Source of the DNA: Otatea glauca
Taxonomy: Eukaryota; Streptophyta; Magnoliopsida; Poales; Poaceae
Length of the DNA: 64,000 nt
Assembly (NCBI GenBank): GCA_036346275.1
Contig: CM070725.1
Coordinates: 16,234,216 to 16,298,215, forward strand
Direction of reading: 5' to 3'
Shown here: in pieces, positions 11,637 through 23,253 of the stretch
How positions within the stretch are numbered: position 1 is the stretch's first letter
Layout: each line of letters begins with the position of its first letter
The notes under the pieces: generated by a model
Seen by the model: the letters and a program-made list of their open reading frames with translations, nothing else
Database searches by the model: none
Told to the model about the DNA's origin: nothing
Position numbers and translations under genes: made by a program

Positions 11637-13605
11637 AATAGTAATGACAAAGCTAAACTTTCTCCAAAATCAATGGTAGGCTGAGGAGCCTCCCTAAGAG
11701 GCTCTAGAAAATGTTGGCAGTAGCATGTCACTCAAGCTTGTATAGCCAACCTGCATTTTGTTTTCAACAATGGCGATGGAACAAAAAGTTCCCTCTAAAA
11801 TAGATCAGGCACTCTCCTCAATTTACCCACCTTGTTTGAGTTGAAAACTTCCAAAATCCTTGGAAATGAGTAGCACAGAAGAAGTTCATCTGGCCATCAG
11901 ATAGAGCATGCTTGTTCAGACAACGCTTCATTTCTTTAGCCCATCTGACAGGGTTGATCTACTACCCTCAGTGTTCCACCAAGCTTCACAGGAACAAGAG
12001 GAACAAGCGAATGAAGAACATCTGTGATTAGTGGTCTGTAGCTTGGCTCTGTCTGGACACAAAGGACAGCTACAGCAGCAACCTAGTCAAACAACAAAGT
12101 GTTTAGAGAATGAAATGTTTCCACTGTGGAACAATAAAACAATATTTGGACTGTTAGTTACTTGATACAGATGTCCCAAATCCATGGTGCCTGTAATAAC
12201 TGGATCAATTAAATCTGGCAGCTTTGTTTTCAGTTAGTTGAGGCATGGCCTGGAAACGACAATTTTGTGGTTATTGAATGATATTCCATCTTTTCAAAGG
12301 AGAAAGTTTAATGAAATTAATATTTGTCACAACAATTTCAAATAATATCAAACAATACACATGAGATGATAATGTTCATGCAACTGTGTTAACTGGAGCA
12401 CTATGTTGTTCTAGAAAGGTAGAAAATCAATCACTTACCAAACAAACAAAAGAAAAATAAAGAAGAAAACCTTGATAGCGAGTCAAGTAGGTCTGGCATC
12501 TATAGTGAACTAAATTCATCTAGAAGTTTAGTAGGAAAGTGTATAGACAATAAGCACTTTATTCCTCAAAATGTACAATAAAGACATGAAAGTAAAAAAT
12601 TCAGCAGCCAAATTAATGCCTATCTATGGTATGGAAAAATGAAATTGGCCAACAGCAACTGAATCTTAGAGAAGAGGTGATATTGCAGCTCCAAATGTAC
12701 CTGCTATTGGCATTATGTACTCTTTCTTGTAGGAGCTTATTTTCTTCCAAGTTTCTAGAAAATAGTTCCGTTTAAGTATATATCTTGTTGGTTGTTAGAA
12801 ATAACAAAAAGGAAATGAAATTCTGCTTGAAGGAAATTGAGTTCAATTTCTCTGAAGATAAGTTGTTTTTCTTTGGGAATATACAACTTGTTTTCCATAA
12901 AAACGTTTGTAATATAGAATAGTGTGAAGCTTGGAATGTTGGAATATCTGTTTTCATTTATCATCACATGTGTCACAAGAAAATAATTTAAATATTTTAA
13001 ATTTGTGAAAATTGCTAGTAATATAGCTGGTGTCATGCATTTTTTGTTGGCTGAACGGCAATAAAAGTTTTACAATTTTCTACTCCCAATGGTGAGAAAT
13101 TCTTTCAATTGTGAGAATCATGTGGTCAAATTTTTGTTTATTTTTTACCAATAATATACTTTAATTACCCATAGAAGTACTTCCATAATCTTTAGAAATA
13201 TATGATGATGAAATCTAATGGTCAGGGTTGCATCTCACAGATGCAAAAAAAGTAGAAAACATCAATAGTTTGGCAAGTGGGAGTACTTCAATACATCAAC
13301 TAAAATTAAGAGCAAAAGGAGTACACTACATAAATGCACATGTTCATGATTAGTTCAACTAAATGCATAATGCATTTATTCATTGCAGAAAAAAAAAACG
13401 ATAACAGTCTACTAAAACCTTAGCCAATATCAGAGGTTCACTAAAAGTACAGTTGAATAAAATTCAGAGATCATGGAGCATACCCATGATACAATAGATT
13501 GACAATGAGAGTCTCCGATTTTTTCCCACCAGTTTCCTTCTGAGCAACAGTTAAAGAAGAACCACTCCAAAAGTATGCACACAGCTCATCTCGGTTAATC
13601 GACCT

Positions 13606-13608
<3 letters not shown>

Positions 13609-13668
<60 letters not shown>
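13609..13668. repeat. (AT)30 microsatellite
   Basis: Sixty bases of pure AT dinucleotide lie in the kinase intron, directly left of the fold-back element. A second TA run sits at the other end of that element. An open frame translating as alternating Ile/Tyr here is an artefact of the repeat. Confidence 0.97.
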
Positions 13669-13671
<3 letters not shown>

Positions 13672-14036
13672 GTTTTTCCCGTACTCAGAGTACATACTCC
13701 CACCTCTAATATACCACTTAAATGAACGCTTTATACTTTTTATCACTTTGGTATACTCAATAATAATACTAAGATACTCCAATGCGATATGGTTGAAAAA
13801 ATTTCATCAGAGCCCTTATTTTTTTTGCTACATACCCTTTTCCATATGTAAAAGGAATATATAAACAAATTATGCTATAAAGGGTGGACTTTAATGAAAT
13901 TTTTCATGGAACTCACTTTGGGGTATCTTATAATCAGTATTAGAGTATACTCAAAAGGATAAAGAGGTATAACAACGTCATTTAAATGGTATGCTGGTGG
14001 TGGGAGTACGTACACCCAGGAGTATGGAATCATTTT

Positions 14037-14038
<2 letters not shown>
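13669..14038. mobile_element. Fold-back MITE bracketed by (TA)n, Micron-like
   Basis: The two halves are imperfect inverted copies. The left arm has CATACTCCCACCTCTAATA (13690s) and CCACTTAAATGAACG. The right arm read on the minus strand has CGTACTCCCACCACCAGCA and CCATTTAAATGACG. Pairing continues through AAAAATTTCATCA/AAAATTTCATTA. The element is about 370 bp and non-coding, and (AT)30 and (TA)16 lie immediately either side. Rice Micron elements are known to sit inside (TA)n microsatellites; the resemblance here is in setting and structure, not verified by sequence. A Stowaway-type element using a TA target is the main alternative. Confidence 0.7.

Positions 14039-14070
<32 letters not shown>
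14039..14070. repeat. (TA)16 microsatellite
   Basis: Thirty-two bases of pure TA directly abut the right end of the fold-back element. Together with the (AT)30 on the left it could be one original microsatellite split by insertion. Confidence 0.95.
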
Positions 14071-14073
<3 letters not shown>

Positions 14074-16494
14074 CTTAACATACAGATTTTAGAGCTATCC
14101 AAGTGTTGGCTTCTTAATGTACTAAAGGAAATGTGTTACCATTTAGAAGATACGCTGGGGCAACATAACCAACAGTTCCTGAAGGCATTATGTCATCTTT
14201 GTTGTGGTTCCCACCATACATTGCAAGCCCAAAATCTGATATCTGTATAGATGCAGAAACGACAAGAGTGAAAAGTCATACGGGAAGTTCTGAACAATGA
14301 AACAATATATGAACTCAAAAGTTAGGACAACTTAAAATTTCACCTTCGCATTGAAATACGAGTCGAGAAGTAATGGATGATTTTATATATATGTGAATAA
14401 TCAATGGATGGCAGGTGCTCATGAAGGTGTTTCAATCCTCTGTGATTACAAAATTGACTTGGATTAGTATTCTTTATACTTATGTAACATGGAAAAATAC
14501 ATGAAATTCAAGAGTTATTTGAACCTTGCTGCATCAAGGGTGATTTTCATGCGAATGTGCCAACTTAAAGCTGATCCACAATAACATCCTACAGAAGTAA
14601 GGGAAAAACGATCAAATATTTTCCTTCGACTATCATTAAGATTAACACAAATGTAAATGTATCATAATGACAAACTGGAATGTACCATGTAATTCTTTTT
14701 CCAGAGAACCATTTTGCATTACTTCATAAACAAGAAGCTTTGTTGCTTCATGAATGCAATATCCCAGTACAGAGATCACATTAGGATGTCGAATTTTGCC
14801 AAGAAAATCCAGCACATTCTAACAACCACATGCGCGTACTATCAACCAAGTGTTTCCAATTAATGTGAAAATTTTGTAAAATATGCATGTGTTTTTTTCA
14901 AAAAAAAAATACCCATGTGTTTTGCAGTCACCTCAAATTGTTTATCCACTTCCTGCCTGCAACAATTCAGTTTCTTAACAGCTGCAACAACACCACTATC
15001 AAGAGAAGCTCTATACACACAGCCCAAACCTCCTTTTCCCAAGATACATTCTCACTGAATTTTCCAGTAGCAGACTCTTAAGACTGAGAAGTCCATCATT
15101 GCAATCACTTCTTTTTGGACATTTTCATTGAATTCAGTTTTCCCAGCACAGGTAACAATGTGGGCCTCTTAGTAGCATCTGCAGCATTCCATGTCAAACA
15201 CCATTCAGGACTCTGCTACAAAAAATTATACTATGGTAAATAGCAATGCTTTGTGAAATCTGTGATTAAAAGACCTCATTTTAGATTTTCGTGTCCTTGG
15301 AGTACAGAGCTTCACGAGCTTTTCTTCAGAAGTTCCATGCATAAATTGCTGATACAACCATCACAATGACCGCAAAAAGTGCCAATATGACTGCAATGAG
15401 AACCGGCTTTTGGTAATGGTTATCTTCCTTAGTTAGGATCTTTAGTGATGCACCCAAGAACAATATATGACAGATAAGATAGAGTTCAGACATTTTATGT
15501 TGTAATAGATTAAGTTCGAACTTGAATCTATTGATCCAGTGATAGGCAAATATTGGTCAGTTAAATTGTAAAGCACCGAAAAATGCATAACTGGAATTGA
15601 CCATCTATTTTCTGTAATAGTGGACAATTGGGGACTGACCAAACAAAACAATAGGATGCAAGGGAAATCAAGAAAATCTGGACAAAATCGGAACAGATAA
15701 AAACTCCTTTCAAGTCTCAATTATTCAACGGCGTAAAACAAATAATACAGAGAGGAAACAGGCTTCTTATTTGTACCCAATTCTTGTGGGACGAACTTAT
15801 GAAACACACGCGCGCATAAAAGGTCTATTCTTTACCTTGCCAGCGAAAGCTGACGTCCAAAGGCAAAGAAAATTTCACAAAGGAAACAAAGTAAAATAAC
15901 AAAAAAAAGGCCTATCTTGCAATCTAGAAACCCAAAATCTCATCCCAAATTGTCAGACAACATGAGTCCCAGCGAGAAGAACGACGGAATCGCATTGTCA
16001 GCTAAAGCTGCGGTAGAGCATCCCTGGTGCACCCGAATCTAAGACACAACAGATGCGCAAGAAAAGATGCACAAAGCGCCCACATTTGGATTGTACGGTT
16101 ACAAAAGTATCATTTCTTCCTTTCAAAAAGAAAGGATAGATAACGACGACCTGTAGGAGGCGATGCCAGATCAGGGGGAAAGAGCGCGTCCGCTGCAGGC
16201 GACGGCGCAGGCGACGATGTCACATCGGCAAAAGACATCCTCCCAGCATCCGCGAGCAGAACCACACCACTCCTCGGCAAGACCACCAGCAGCAGCAGCA
16301 TCATGAAACCGCCGCCGGCGCCGGACACCCGTCATCTCACTCGCATCGTCGGGAGATCCGAAATGGGACGGCGGCGGCCGGCCGACTCGAGCAGCGCCGG
16401 CACCGCGGGGGGAACACAAGACGCACCTGAGCGCGTTAGAAATTTTCCACCCTCTTCTCAGCTTCTTTGCTCACCTCTTTCCTGTAGTTTTGGG

Positions 16495-17514
16495 CTGTGT
16501 TCGCAATTTTGTTTCGAAGCCGAAAATCGTTAGTCCAATAGTAGCAGTTTTTGTGAGAAATCGAAAATCGCGAAAAATTAAACGGTTTGTAAATTCAAAA
16601 AATTTGAATCTGATCAAACCTACGTGCGAAAACCGCGAGTTTTAACGAAAAGCTGAGCGGTTTTTGGTGAAAACCGCGAAAACTGGCCGAATTGGAAAAA
16701 TGTGGGGGAAAATCCAAAAAAATTGCAAAACATTGTTGTAAAATTTGTAAAAAATACAGTGAAGACTAAAATTGAGTGAAAATATAATAAATATATAAAG
16801 AATGTACGTGAAAACACGAAAAAATCTAGTATGATCTCTCCTAAATATGTGAACAAATAACATTTCGTTTCAATAACATTCACACATCAATCCAATAAGT
16901 GCAAAAAATAGGCATTTTTATTCTTGTTTTTTTACTTGGTGATTTACGTGTTGGTATAAAAACTTGTAGTAACATATTAAAGTATAAAAGAAAGGCAAGT
17001 AATAAGCACTTGTACCACAATAAATGGATCTAATTAAATTGTCTATGCGTAAGAAATGTGTGATCGTGTACTCTCTTTGATCCTAGACAATTTTTGGTAA
17101 AACAAATGCGTAGCATACATGTGCTTTCTGATGATCTGATATTCTGATCATATTGTCTTTTTCTGACTTACTTCTATATGAATAGATGAAACTAGTGATT
17201 GTTATGGATATTTCTCATTTTAAGGGGGCATCTTGCAAGCTTTGCCTGTAGTGATTATTCTGAATATTGCAAGTTTTTCTCTTTTTTTGTATTTTCTATT
17301 TTTAACATTTCAAATGGCTCCAAAACATCTCCATGCATCATTTTTTTCAAAAACATTCGCACCATAGGTAACAGAGGAATTAATACTAATTTTAGGAATT
17401 TTTAGATAAATTTTTCCAAATTTTTCAGAATTTTTGAATTTAGATTTGAATTCACGAGGTAAACCACTCGGTTTCAATAGTCGAGCCGACTCGGTACGAT
17501 CGTTGTAATCCCTG
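16495..17514. mobile_element. Non-autonomous hAT-like DNA transposon
   Basis: An exact 8-bp direct repeat, GTTTTGGG, flanks this segment (16487-16494 and 17515-17522). The segment begins CTGTGTTCGCAA and ends CGTTGTAATCCCTG, which on the minus strand is CAGGGATTACAACG. An 8-bp target duplication and CAGGG-like termini are typical of the hAT superfamily. The interior is AT-rich, with many subterminal AAACCG/CGGTTT motifs (16580-16680), and has no transposase frame. The left terminus differs from CAG by one base. It lies just upstream of the kinase 5' end. Confidence 0.65.
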
Positions 17515-17579
17515 GTTTTGGGTTTTTGAGTTTCAGTGGCACATGTGCCTTGTAGCATTTCGTAAAAATTAGATACATC

Positions 17580-17910
17580 TTAAATAATATATTTTAAATT
17601 ATTTTACAAAAATAATGCTGTGAAAAAAATTACAAAAATATACCTATGTCGCCAATCCAACAATTGGCGCCAAATGAAATGGCAACAAAAGATTTGTCAT
17701 TTCATTTGGTGACAGAGTTTCTGTCGACAATTCAATTGGTGACACATGTATGTTTTGTCGCTTATTGAATTAACCGATAGATTGTTTTGTTGCAGATTCA
17801 TTTGGTTGGCAGGTGAGGCTTCTTTCAATTCATTAGGCAACAAAGGTATATTTTTGTATTTTTGTTTTCAGGTTATTTTTGTAAAATTAATTAAAAATAT
17901 ATTATTTTAA
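17580..17910. mobile_element. Fold-back MITE with about 80-bp terminal inverted repeats
   Basis: The left end TTAAATAATATATTTTAAAT and the right end (minus strand) TTAAAATAATATATTTTTAA pair. Pairing continues through TTTTACAAAAATAA and ACAAAAATATACCT on both arms. The middle carries several forms of a GTCGCCAATT/AATTGGTGACA motif in both orientations. It has no coding capacity. The superfamily is not clear, because I could not identify a convincing target duplication. Confidence 0.7.
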
Positions 17911-18252
17911 AAATATTCCGACAAATACAGATCTCAAATCAATTAAATGTTCTTCTCTCTCCCCTAATATATAGTACCATATGTCTTTATCCCAAGATGA
18001 TACTATAAATGTTATAAGCCATCTGGTGTCATAGAATTTTTTTGTGAGATCCTATAGCTCAGAACGCTTGTGCCCCCCACGGGGTATAGCAGAGCAAGCC
18101 TTTGGAGGTGGCTGCGGTTGTCCATGGGTGAGCTGGTATGCGACTTCTGATTTGTTATGGTAGATTCTCTAATTCTGACCCGGTGTTGTGTGTGCGACCC
18201 GTACATGGATAGATCTTGCTAACTTGATGCTATCAATAGTGTGCTCTATTAT
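17911..18252. other. Unassigned intergenic stretch
   Basis: I see no gene, repeat or known element here. A slightly GC-richer patch at about 18050-18190 has no open frame with recognisable content. Confidence 0.5.
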
Positions 18253-20007
18253 TGTAACATCCCATTTTTTGGATTATAATTGTTTTTATTACAATTTATT
18301 ATTTTTGTGAATTCTTTAATTTTTTGGAATTTATTTGGATTTTAAATAATATTTTTGAAGTAAGCCTATTGCAAATAATATTTAAATTTGTGCAACATTT
18401 ATATAAAATTTTGTTAAAAGTATTTTATTTGGGTTCTATATGTTTCAAACTATTTTACAGAATTTTTCTAGATTTTTCTAAGTATTTTTGCTATTTATAT
18501 GAAGTTACTTGAATTTTGGGATTTGTTTTAATTCGCAAATCTTTTGAAAATTTGGTTTCTAGGTTTGGGCTGAAACCCTGGCACCAGCCTAGTTCCCTCG
18601 CACCCGATTTGGCCTACGTTGGCCCATCTCCACGTCGCCCGCCGCTTGGCCCGATCCGCTAGCGTCCGGAGGGCCATCTGTGTCGTCTCCAAGCTGGAGT
18701 CCCACACACCGCTGTGACTGCCATGATTTCCTTCTCTGTCTCGTGCTTGACTTAGAGTTTCGGTGCTATATAGGGTGTGCATCGTGATCGCCAGGACCCA
18801 AGGAGAGTAAACCCTAGCCTGATTCTTCGGATCTCGTCGCCATCTCATTGTAATTTGAGAAGTTCACCGTGCGCCGCCGAAAGCTTTCTGCCATTGATTT
18901 GCCACCTTCTATGACTCCCAAGCACGAGACCAGAGCCATTGAGTTCACCGTCGCATGATGTAGGCTGTGCGCGCATCGGTTTGGCCGGAGGATCGTTGGA
19001 GCATCGCCGCACCGTGGAGCCCGAGCTCGTCGCCGTTTCAAGTTTCGTCGCCACTGTTCCAGTTCGCCGCAGACCGAACAAACCATGTCATCAGGTGTGC
19101 AACAACATGAGTTCAGCATAGGTGGTCGCGCCGATTGCCAGTGATGACCATAGGGCCTGAGCAGCCGCCGTCGACGTGACTATGTCTTAGTGTCGACACA
19201 TGGTCGTTCACGTGCGCGGCCGTGTCAGCGCCAAGTCAGTTGTGATGCCTGGTCTCTGCCTATGTGTCGCCCTGTCAACTGTCATGTCACTATGCTATGT
19301 CAACGCCATGTGAGCCTGCATGTTATTCGGATGTACTATGAACTTGGTCCACCATGGACCTAGGTCTATTCCGTAGACCCAATCAATGGACCACGGGCCA
19401 CATGTCAGTGTAATAGGTTTTTTGGATTTATTTTAATTTTTGAAAATCAGTTGCTGACATCAGCGATGATGTCATAAATAGATTTTTCTTTAGAAACATA
19501 ATTAGGAAATTTGGTATTTTCTCTTTTTTCTATATTTTTCATTTATTTGAATCTTTTGAGAGCCCGTTCTTCTTCATACGAGCTTCGATTGAGACGATTC
19601 AAGTTTTAAAAATTTCTAAATTTAAGATCTATCTAATAATGATTTTTATTTTATTTTTTGAGATATTTTTCTCTTTAATTTGTATTCATTTTGTATTTTT
19701 ATCTCAATTCACATAGACGTTGAAGTGTCTAGAGCGTTCGAGGGTGAAGAATTGGCTCAAGCTCAAGGTACAAATCAAAATCCAGAATTGTTCCAAGGCA
19801 AATTGTGCTTCGATCATATTGAACCATGTTTAGCAAGTGCTATATTGTTTTTAATTACCGCATCTTATTTTATGCTTAGAATTGTTTTCATTTAATTTGG
19901 GAGACTAGCTATTCAACCCAATTGAATTATTTCTACCTTGTCATTTGTATGCCATGATTATTTATCACCTTAGGATGGATAATTTTTAGTTGGTTGCTAA
20001 TAGATGC
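18253..20007 (+). repeat. Ty3-type LTR F, 5' part, cut by element B
   Basis: The segment starts TGTAACATCCC, the same start as the element D LTR. Further in it shares GGCAAATTGTGCTTCGATCA and TGCTATATTGTTTTTAAT-like blocks (about 19795-19860) with D near 53110-53175. It has the same plan as D: AT-rich U3, GC-rich middle (18560-19400), then AT-rich R. It ends abruptly at 20007 where the element B LTR terminus begins, so the remainder must lie beyond B, outside this window. Short open frames in the GC-rich part are not genes. Confidence 0.75.
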
Positions 20008-21785
20008 TGAAGGAATGAATTGGCGATCAGAGGGGAGTGAATAATCCCAAATAAAATTTCCCCCACTCAAAATAATCCAAACAAGCGCACAAATAATTTA
20101 ATCAAAAGGAGTAAATCAAAAGGTGGAAGTTTTCCTTCAAGTCCGGTATGACCGTAAGAAGGACGATATGACCAGGCTCAAAAACAGCAGGAAGAACAAA
20201 GCTAAGAACAGCACGAGCTCAAAAGCTAATTCAAGGAATCTTTTGATTAGCTGAACAAAAACTTACAAAACTTGGTAGATGTGATTCTAAGGATGTTAGG
20301 AACTTATTCTAATCTTCAATCACAAGGATTGACGTCAACGTTCTAACCTTTTTCACTTTAAAGAAAGAACACACCAAGTTTGAGTAAAACTTGAGAACTT
20401 GATTTTGAAACAGCTCGTGGGGTTTTAATGATCAAGATGATCTTGGAAAACCTCCCACACGGCACAGCAAGCAAGAACACAAGTCCAAAGCCCCTCAAAC
20501 ACGATCTAGAAGAATGATTCACTTAAACACACATGATCGGTTTCTTGCAAGAAAGAACACAAGATTTGCCTCGATGATTGGGATATGGTCTGAAGAAGAC
20601 TCATCCATCAATCATGCATCCTCAGCACAAGATCCATAAATATTTAGAAGGAGGGGAGGCAAATCCAAATGTGCAAGAAGCAAATTGCAAGAATGTAATT
20701 TGCAGAATTTAATTGCAGAATTTAAATGTATAAAGTAAATTGAAGCATAAGAGAAAATGATTTTCATTCCTGGAAAGGATGTTTACAAAGCCTCACAACA
20801 AAGTGGAAAAAAAGCTCAAAGGAGCCAAAACCTCTAAAACCTTCAAAAGGAGGAAGGCTACCCCTCCCACTCTATTTATACTACTCTTGAGTCACCCTCT
20901 ACCCTTGGATGAGTTTCTTCTACCCTAAGGATCACTATCAAGGGCTAGGGATGACTCCCTCACATAGCTATACTAACTAGGCCTACTACTCTATCACATA
21001 GACCGTGATCCAACGGTCCTCCTTGATCCGAGCAGCTCCTAGCTAGTATCTCAGCCATTCCTTGTCTTTTAGGCTTGCAGCGACTCCGTCTCTGATCATC
21101 TTCCGGCGATCCTTGACCGTTTGGACCTCCGACGCACCTCGCCTAGTCCCAGTCATCCTTCGCATCATCATGACCTAGCACCGTCGTCCTGCAACCATAA
21201 AAAACAAGGAAAACCCATCACATAGCAAAGTCCAACAAAGATATGCAAGCATCACCCAATTGCATCAATCAACAGCACTACTGACCACTGTATTGACTTC
21301 ATCGAGTTGCCACCAATGAGTAGGATCCTCGCTCGAGTAGAAACTCGATCACCGTTTCGACTGCATCGAGTGATCGACCGCATGTCAAACTCGATACCTA
21401 GTCTATTGACCTTAACTTGTACCTAGTCTATCGACCTCAACTCGATACTAAATTTATCGACCTTATGTCCAACTCGATCGATCATGACACCAAGTCGATA
21501 AAACGATATCGAGTAACAATTGGTTAAACTAAGGACTCAAGTTGAGCTGACTGCAGAGTGCTCGACCTAGCAATATTTCTACTCGATACTTAGCTACAAC
21601 CAATCTACTTGAATCATTTGACCACTTGTCAGTAGGACAATACTCAAACCGCTCGAGACAAACAGAACTCAAATTGCTTCAATTTGAAAATCCAATTCAA
21701 ATCAAACTCAAACCAAAGCATACCAAGCTCAAATTTAGTTAAATACTCATCACAAAATATGGGTAGACCTCCATATGGTCTTTCA
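20008..21785 (-). repeat. 3' LTR of Copia element B
   Basis: On the minus strand it starts TGAAAGACCATATGGAGGTC at 21785, after a polypurine tract, and ends CATTCCTTCA at 20008, giving 1778 bp. The A, C and E LTRs start with the related TGAAGGACCATG or TGAAATACCATG. A TATAAATA box lies on the minus strand at 20880-20873. The U3 part (21290-21640) is packed with ACTCGAT/ATCGAGT motifs in both orientations. Confidence 0.88.
20873..20880 (-). promoter_or_regulatory. TATA box of the B LTR
   Basis: TATAAATA on the minus strand, at the same relative place as the boxes in the A, C and solo Copia LTRs, shortly upstream of an AGGGGTGGGAGG-like GC stretch. It is the likely core promoter of the element. 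Confidence 0.65.
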
Positions 21786-23253
21786 ATCTCCCCCTTTATG
21801 AGTATATTGACAAACAACACAAAATGCATAAATTTGAGTTTGGAGAGGAAGGAAGAAAGCAATTTGAATGCAAAGCCAAACTTGGTCTAGAGAAGGAAAA
21901 TAAGATCATGACCAAGTTGGCAAGGACGATTTTAGAGCAAGCCAATAGAAAGAATAAGTTTTCCACAAAAGCTCTAAAAATTCCAAGAAAAGCTCAAATA
22001 TACTTATGATCTTAAAAATTGGCAAGACTTTACAAAGATCATAAGAGATAGAATGCAATCATTTTTATCTTTTTAATGATGTCTTTTTCTACAATTTCTC
22101 CCCCCTTTTGGCAATATAGACATCAAGATGACAAATTCTCCCTCTTTACACATGTATGAATGAAATGCATCCTAAAAGAGCTTTGAGAATTATCCAAGTG
22201 ACCACACATATAAAGTATGACAACAAGCTACTCAAGTTTAGATTATGCTAAACTAAGACATGTTCAAGTGCAAATTTCAATTTTGCTAGCAAGCACAAAA
22301 AAGACGATGTCATTTTTGCATGTTTTAATAAGTGCAACACTAAGCATAGTTTCTAAACTAGAAGCAAAGCCATACAATCAATCAATTGGAGAACCTAGAG
22401 TTCAACCTACTCAATACTTTGGAAAATCTAGAAGTACATATAAGGTCCTTCGAGCTCAAATATCTTTAATGCAAAATTTTGCTTTAAAACTTCAAATAAC
22501 ATAGTGGGGTTGCAAATGTGTAATATTATTTGCATTCTTTACCCACTTATTTTTTTATGTTTGTATTTTTTTAAGTGAGATTGACTCAAGCCATAGTCGA
22601 CCATCTCAAGAAGAGCTCTTAAGAGGATGGTCTTGGTCATACACAATACATTCTAAGTTCATCCCATGTGCAACGGGAGGCAGTCTTGTGAATGTAAGGT
22701 GTTGAGATCAATTTGCACAAAAAGAGTCAATTTTTATTTTCATTTTAACACACAGATCTATGAGCAAATAAAGAACTCGAGTATGGATCTACCTAGCTTC
22801 ACCCAAGTTGCTATAGGGACTCTAGTAGAAAACCAAAATTTCACAAATAATGGCATGTGCACCTAGAGAGGAAACATAGCAGGTAAAAGCAACATGTTTC
22901 ATCAAGTTTTCATTTAAAGCATTCGATTTTTAAATTTTAACAAGCTTAGCAAGATATATGTACTTGGACATAACTAAGCTAGGGATTTTCTTCAAATGAT
23001 AAAGCATGGTGTATATCATGAAGAGAAAATCATTTGCATAATAAACAAAGCTCATAAGACAGAAAATGCAATCTATATGCAATGCATGAACAGATTCCCA
23101 AACTCCCCTTCAATACGTGATTCAATTTAAGCACAAATTTGGATAAAATGAGTTATTAGCAGAATTAGGTGTAAGTAAAACCCATATGAACTCAATGGAA
23201 ACCAGAAATACAGAATGAGGAGAAGAAGTCGAGAAACCTGTAGTCTGGGTGGC
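21786..23253 (-). other. Polypurine tract and non-coding 3' spacer of element B
   Basis: ATAAAGGGGGAGAT (minus strand, 21799-21786) is the polypurine tract next to the LTR. The rest is the same spacer found in element A at 38150-39467, in inverted orientation. A second polypurine-like block, CAAAAGGGGGGAGAAATTG, lies at about 22115-22097 (minus). There is no env-like frame. The last five bases (GTGGC, 23249-23253) are the target duplication of element A. Confidence 0.75.

Larger units (their letters stand above)
11950..16328 (-). pseudogene. Receptor-like protein kinase pseudogene (At1g80640/At5g11020-like), intron-containing
   Basis: Exons (minus strand, approximate): signal peptide MMLLLLVVLP... 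16328-16151; transmembrane ILALFAVIVMVV 15432-15275; juxtamembrane plus glycine loop GKGGLGCVYRA and AVKKL lysine 15213-14932; GKIRHPNVISVLGYCIHE 14822-14693; GSALSWHIRMK 14590-14527; GLKHLHEH 14450-14345; ISDFGLAM and GTVGYVAPAYLL 14242-14140; FGVVLL 13605-13470; AMPQLT and DPVITGTMD 12252-12162; VAAVAVLCVQTEPSYRPL to the C-terminus 12085-11950. Breaks: TGA in place of Trp (15328-15326), TAA in place of Glu (13553-13551), paired indels before the glycine loop, a frameshift near 12210, HRD replaced by HIY with a frameshift after KSS, and APE changed to APA. DFG and the ATP-binding lysine survive. The domain order is that of a plasma-membrane receptor kinase. The family match is from memory of grass homologues. 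It cannot encode an active kinase. Confidence 0.88.

Noticed and set aside
13471..13782. Frame with a long Ile-Tyr repeat
   Set aside because: It is a translation of the (AT)30 microsatellite.
18040..18200. tRNA- or rRNA-like patch
   Set aside because: No cloverleaf or conserved rRNA block could be made from it.
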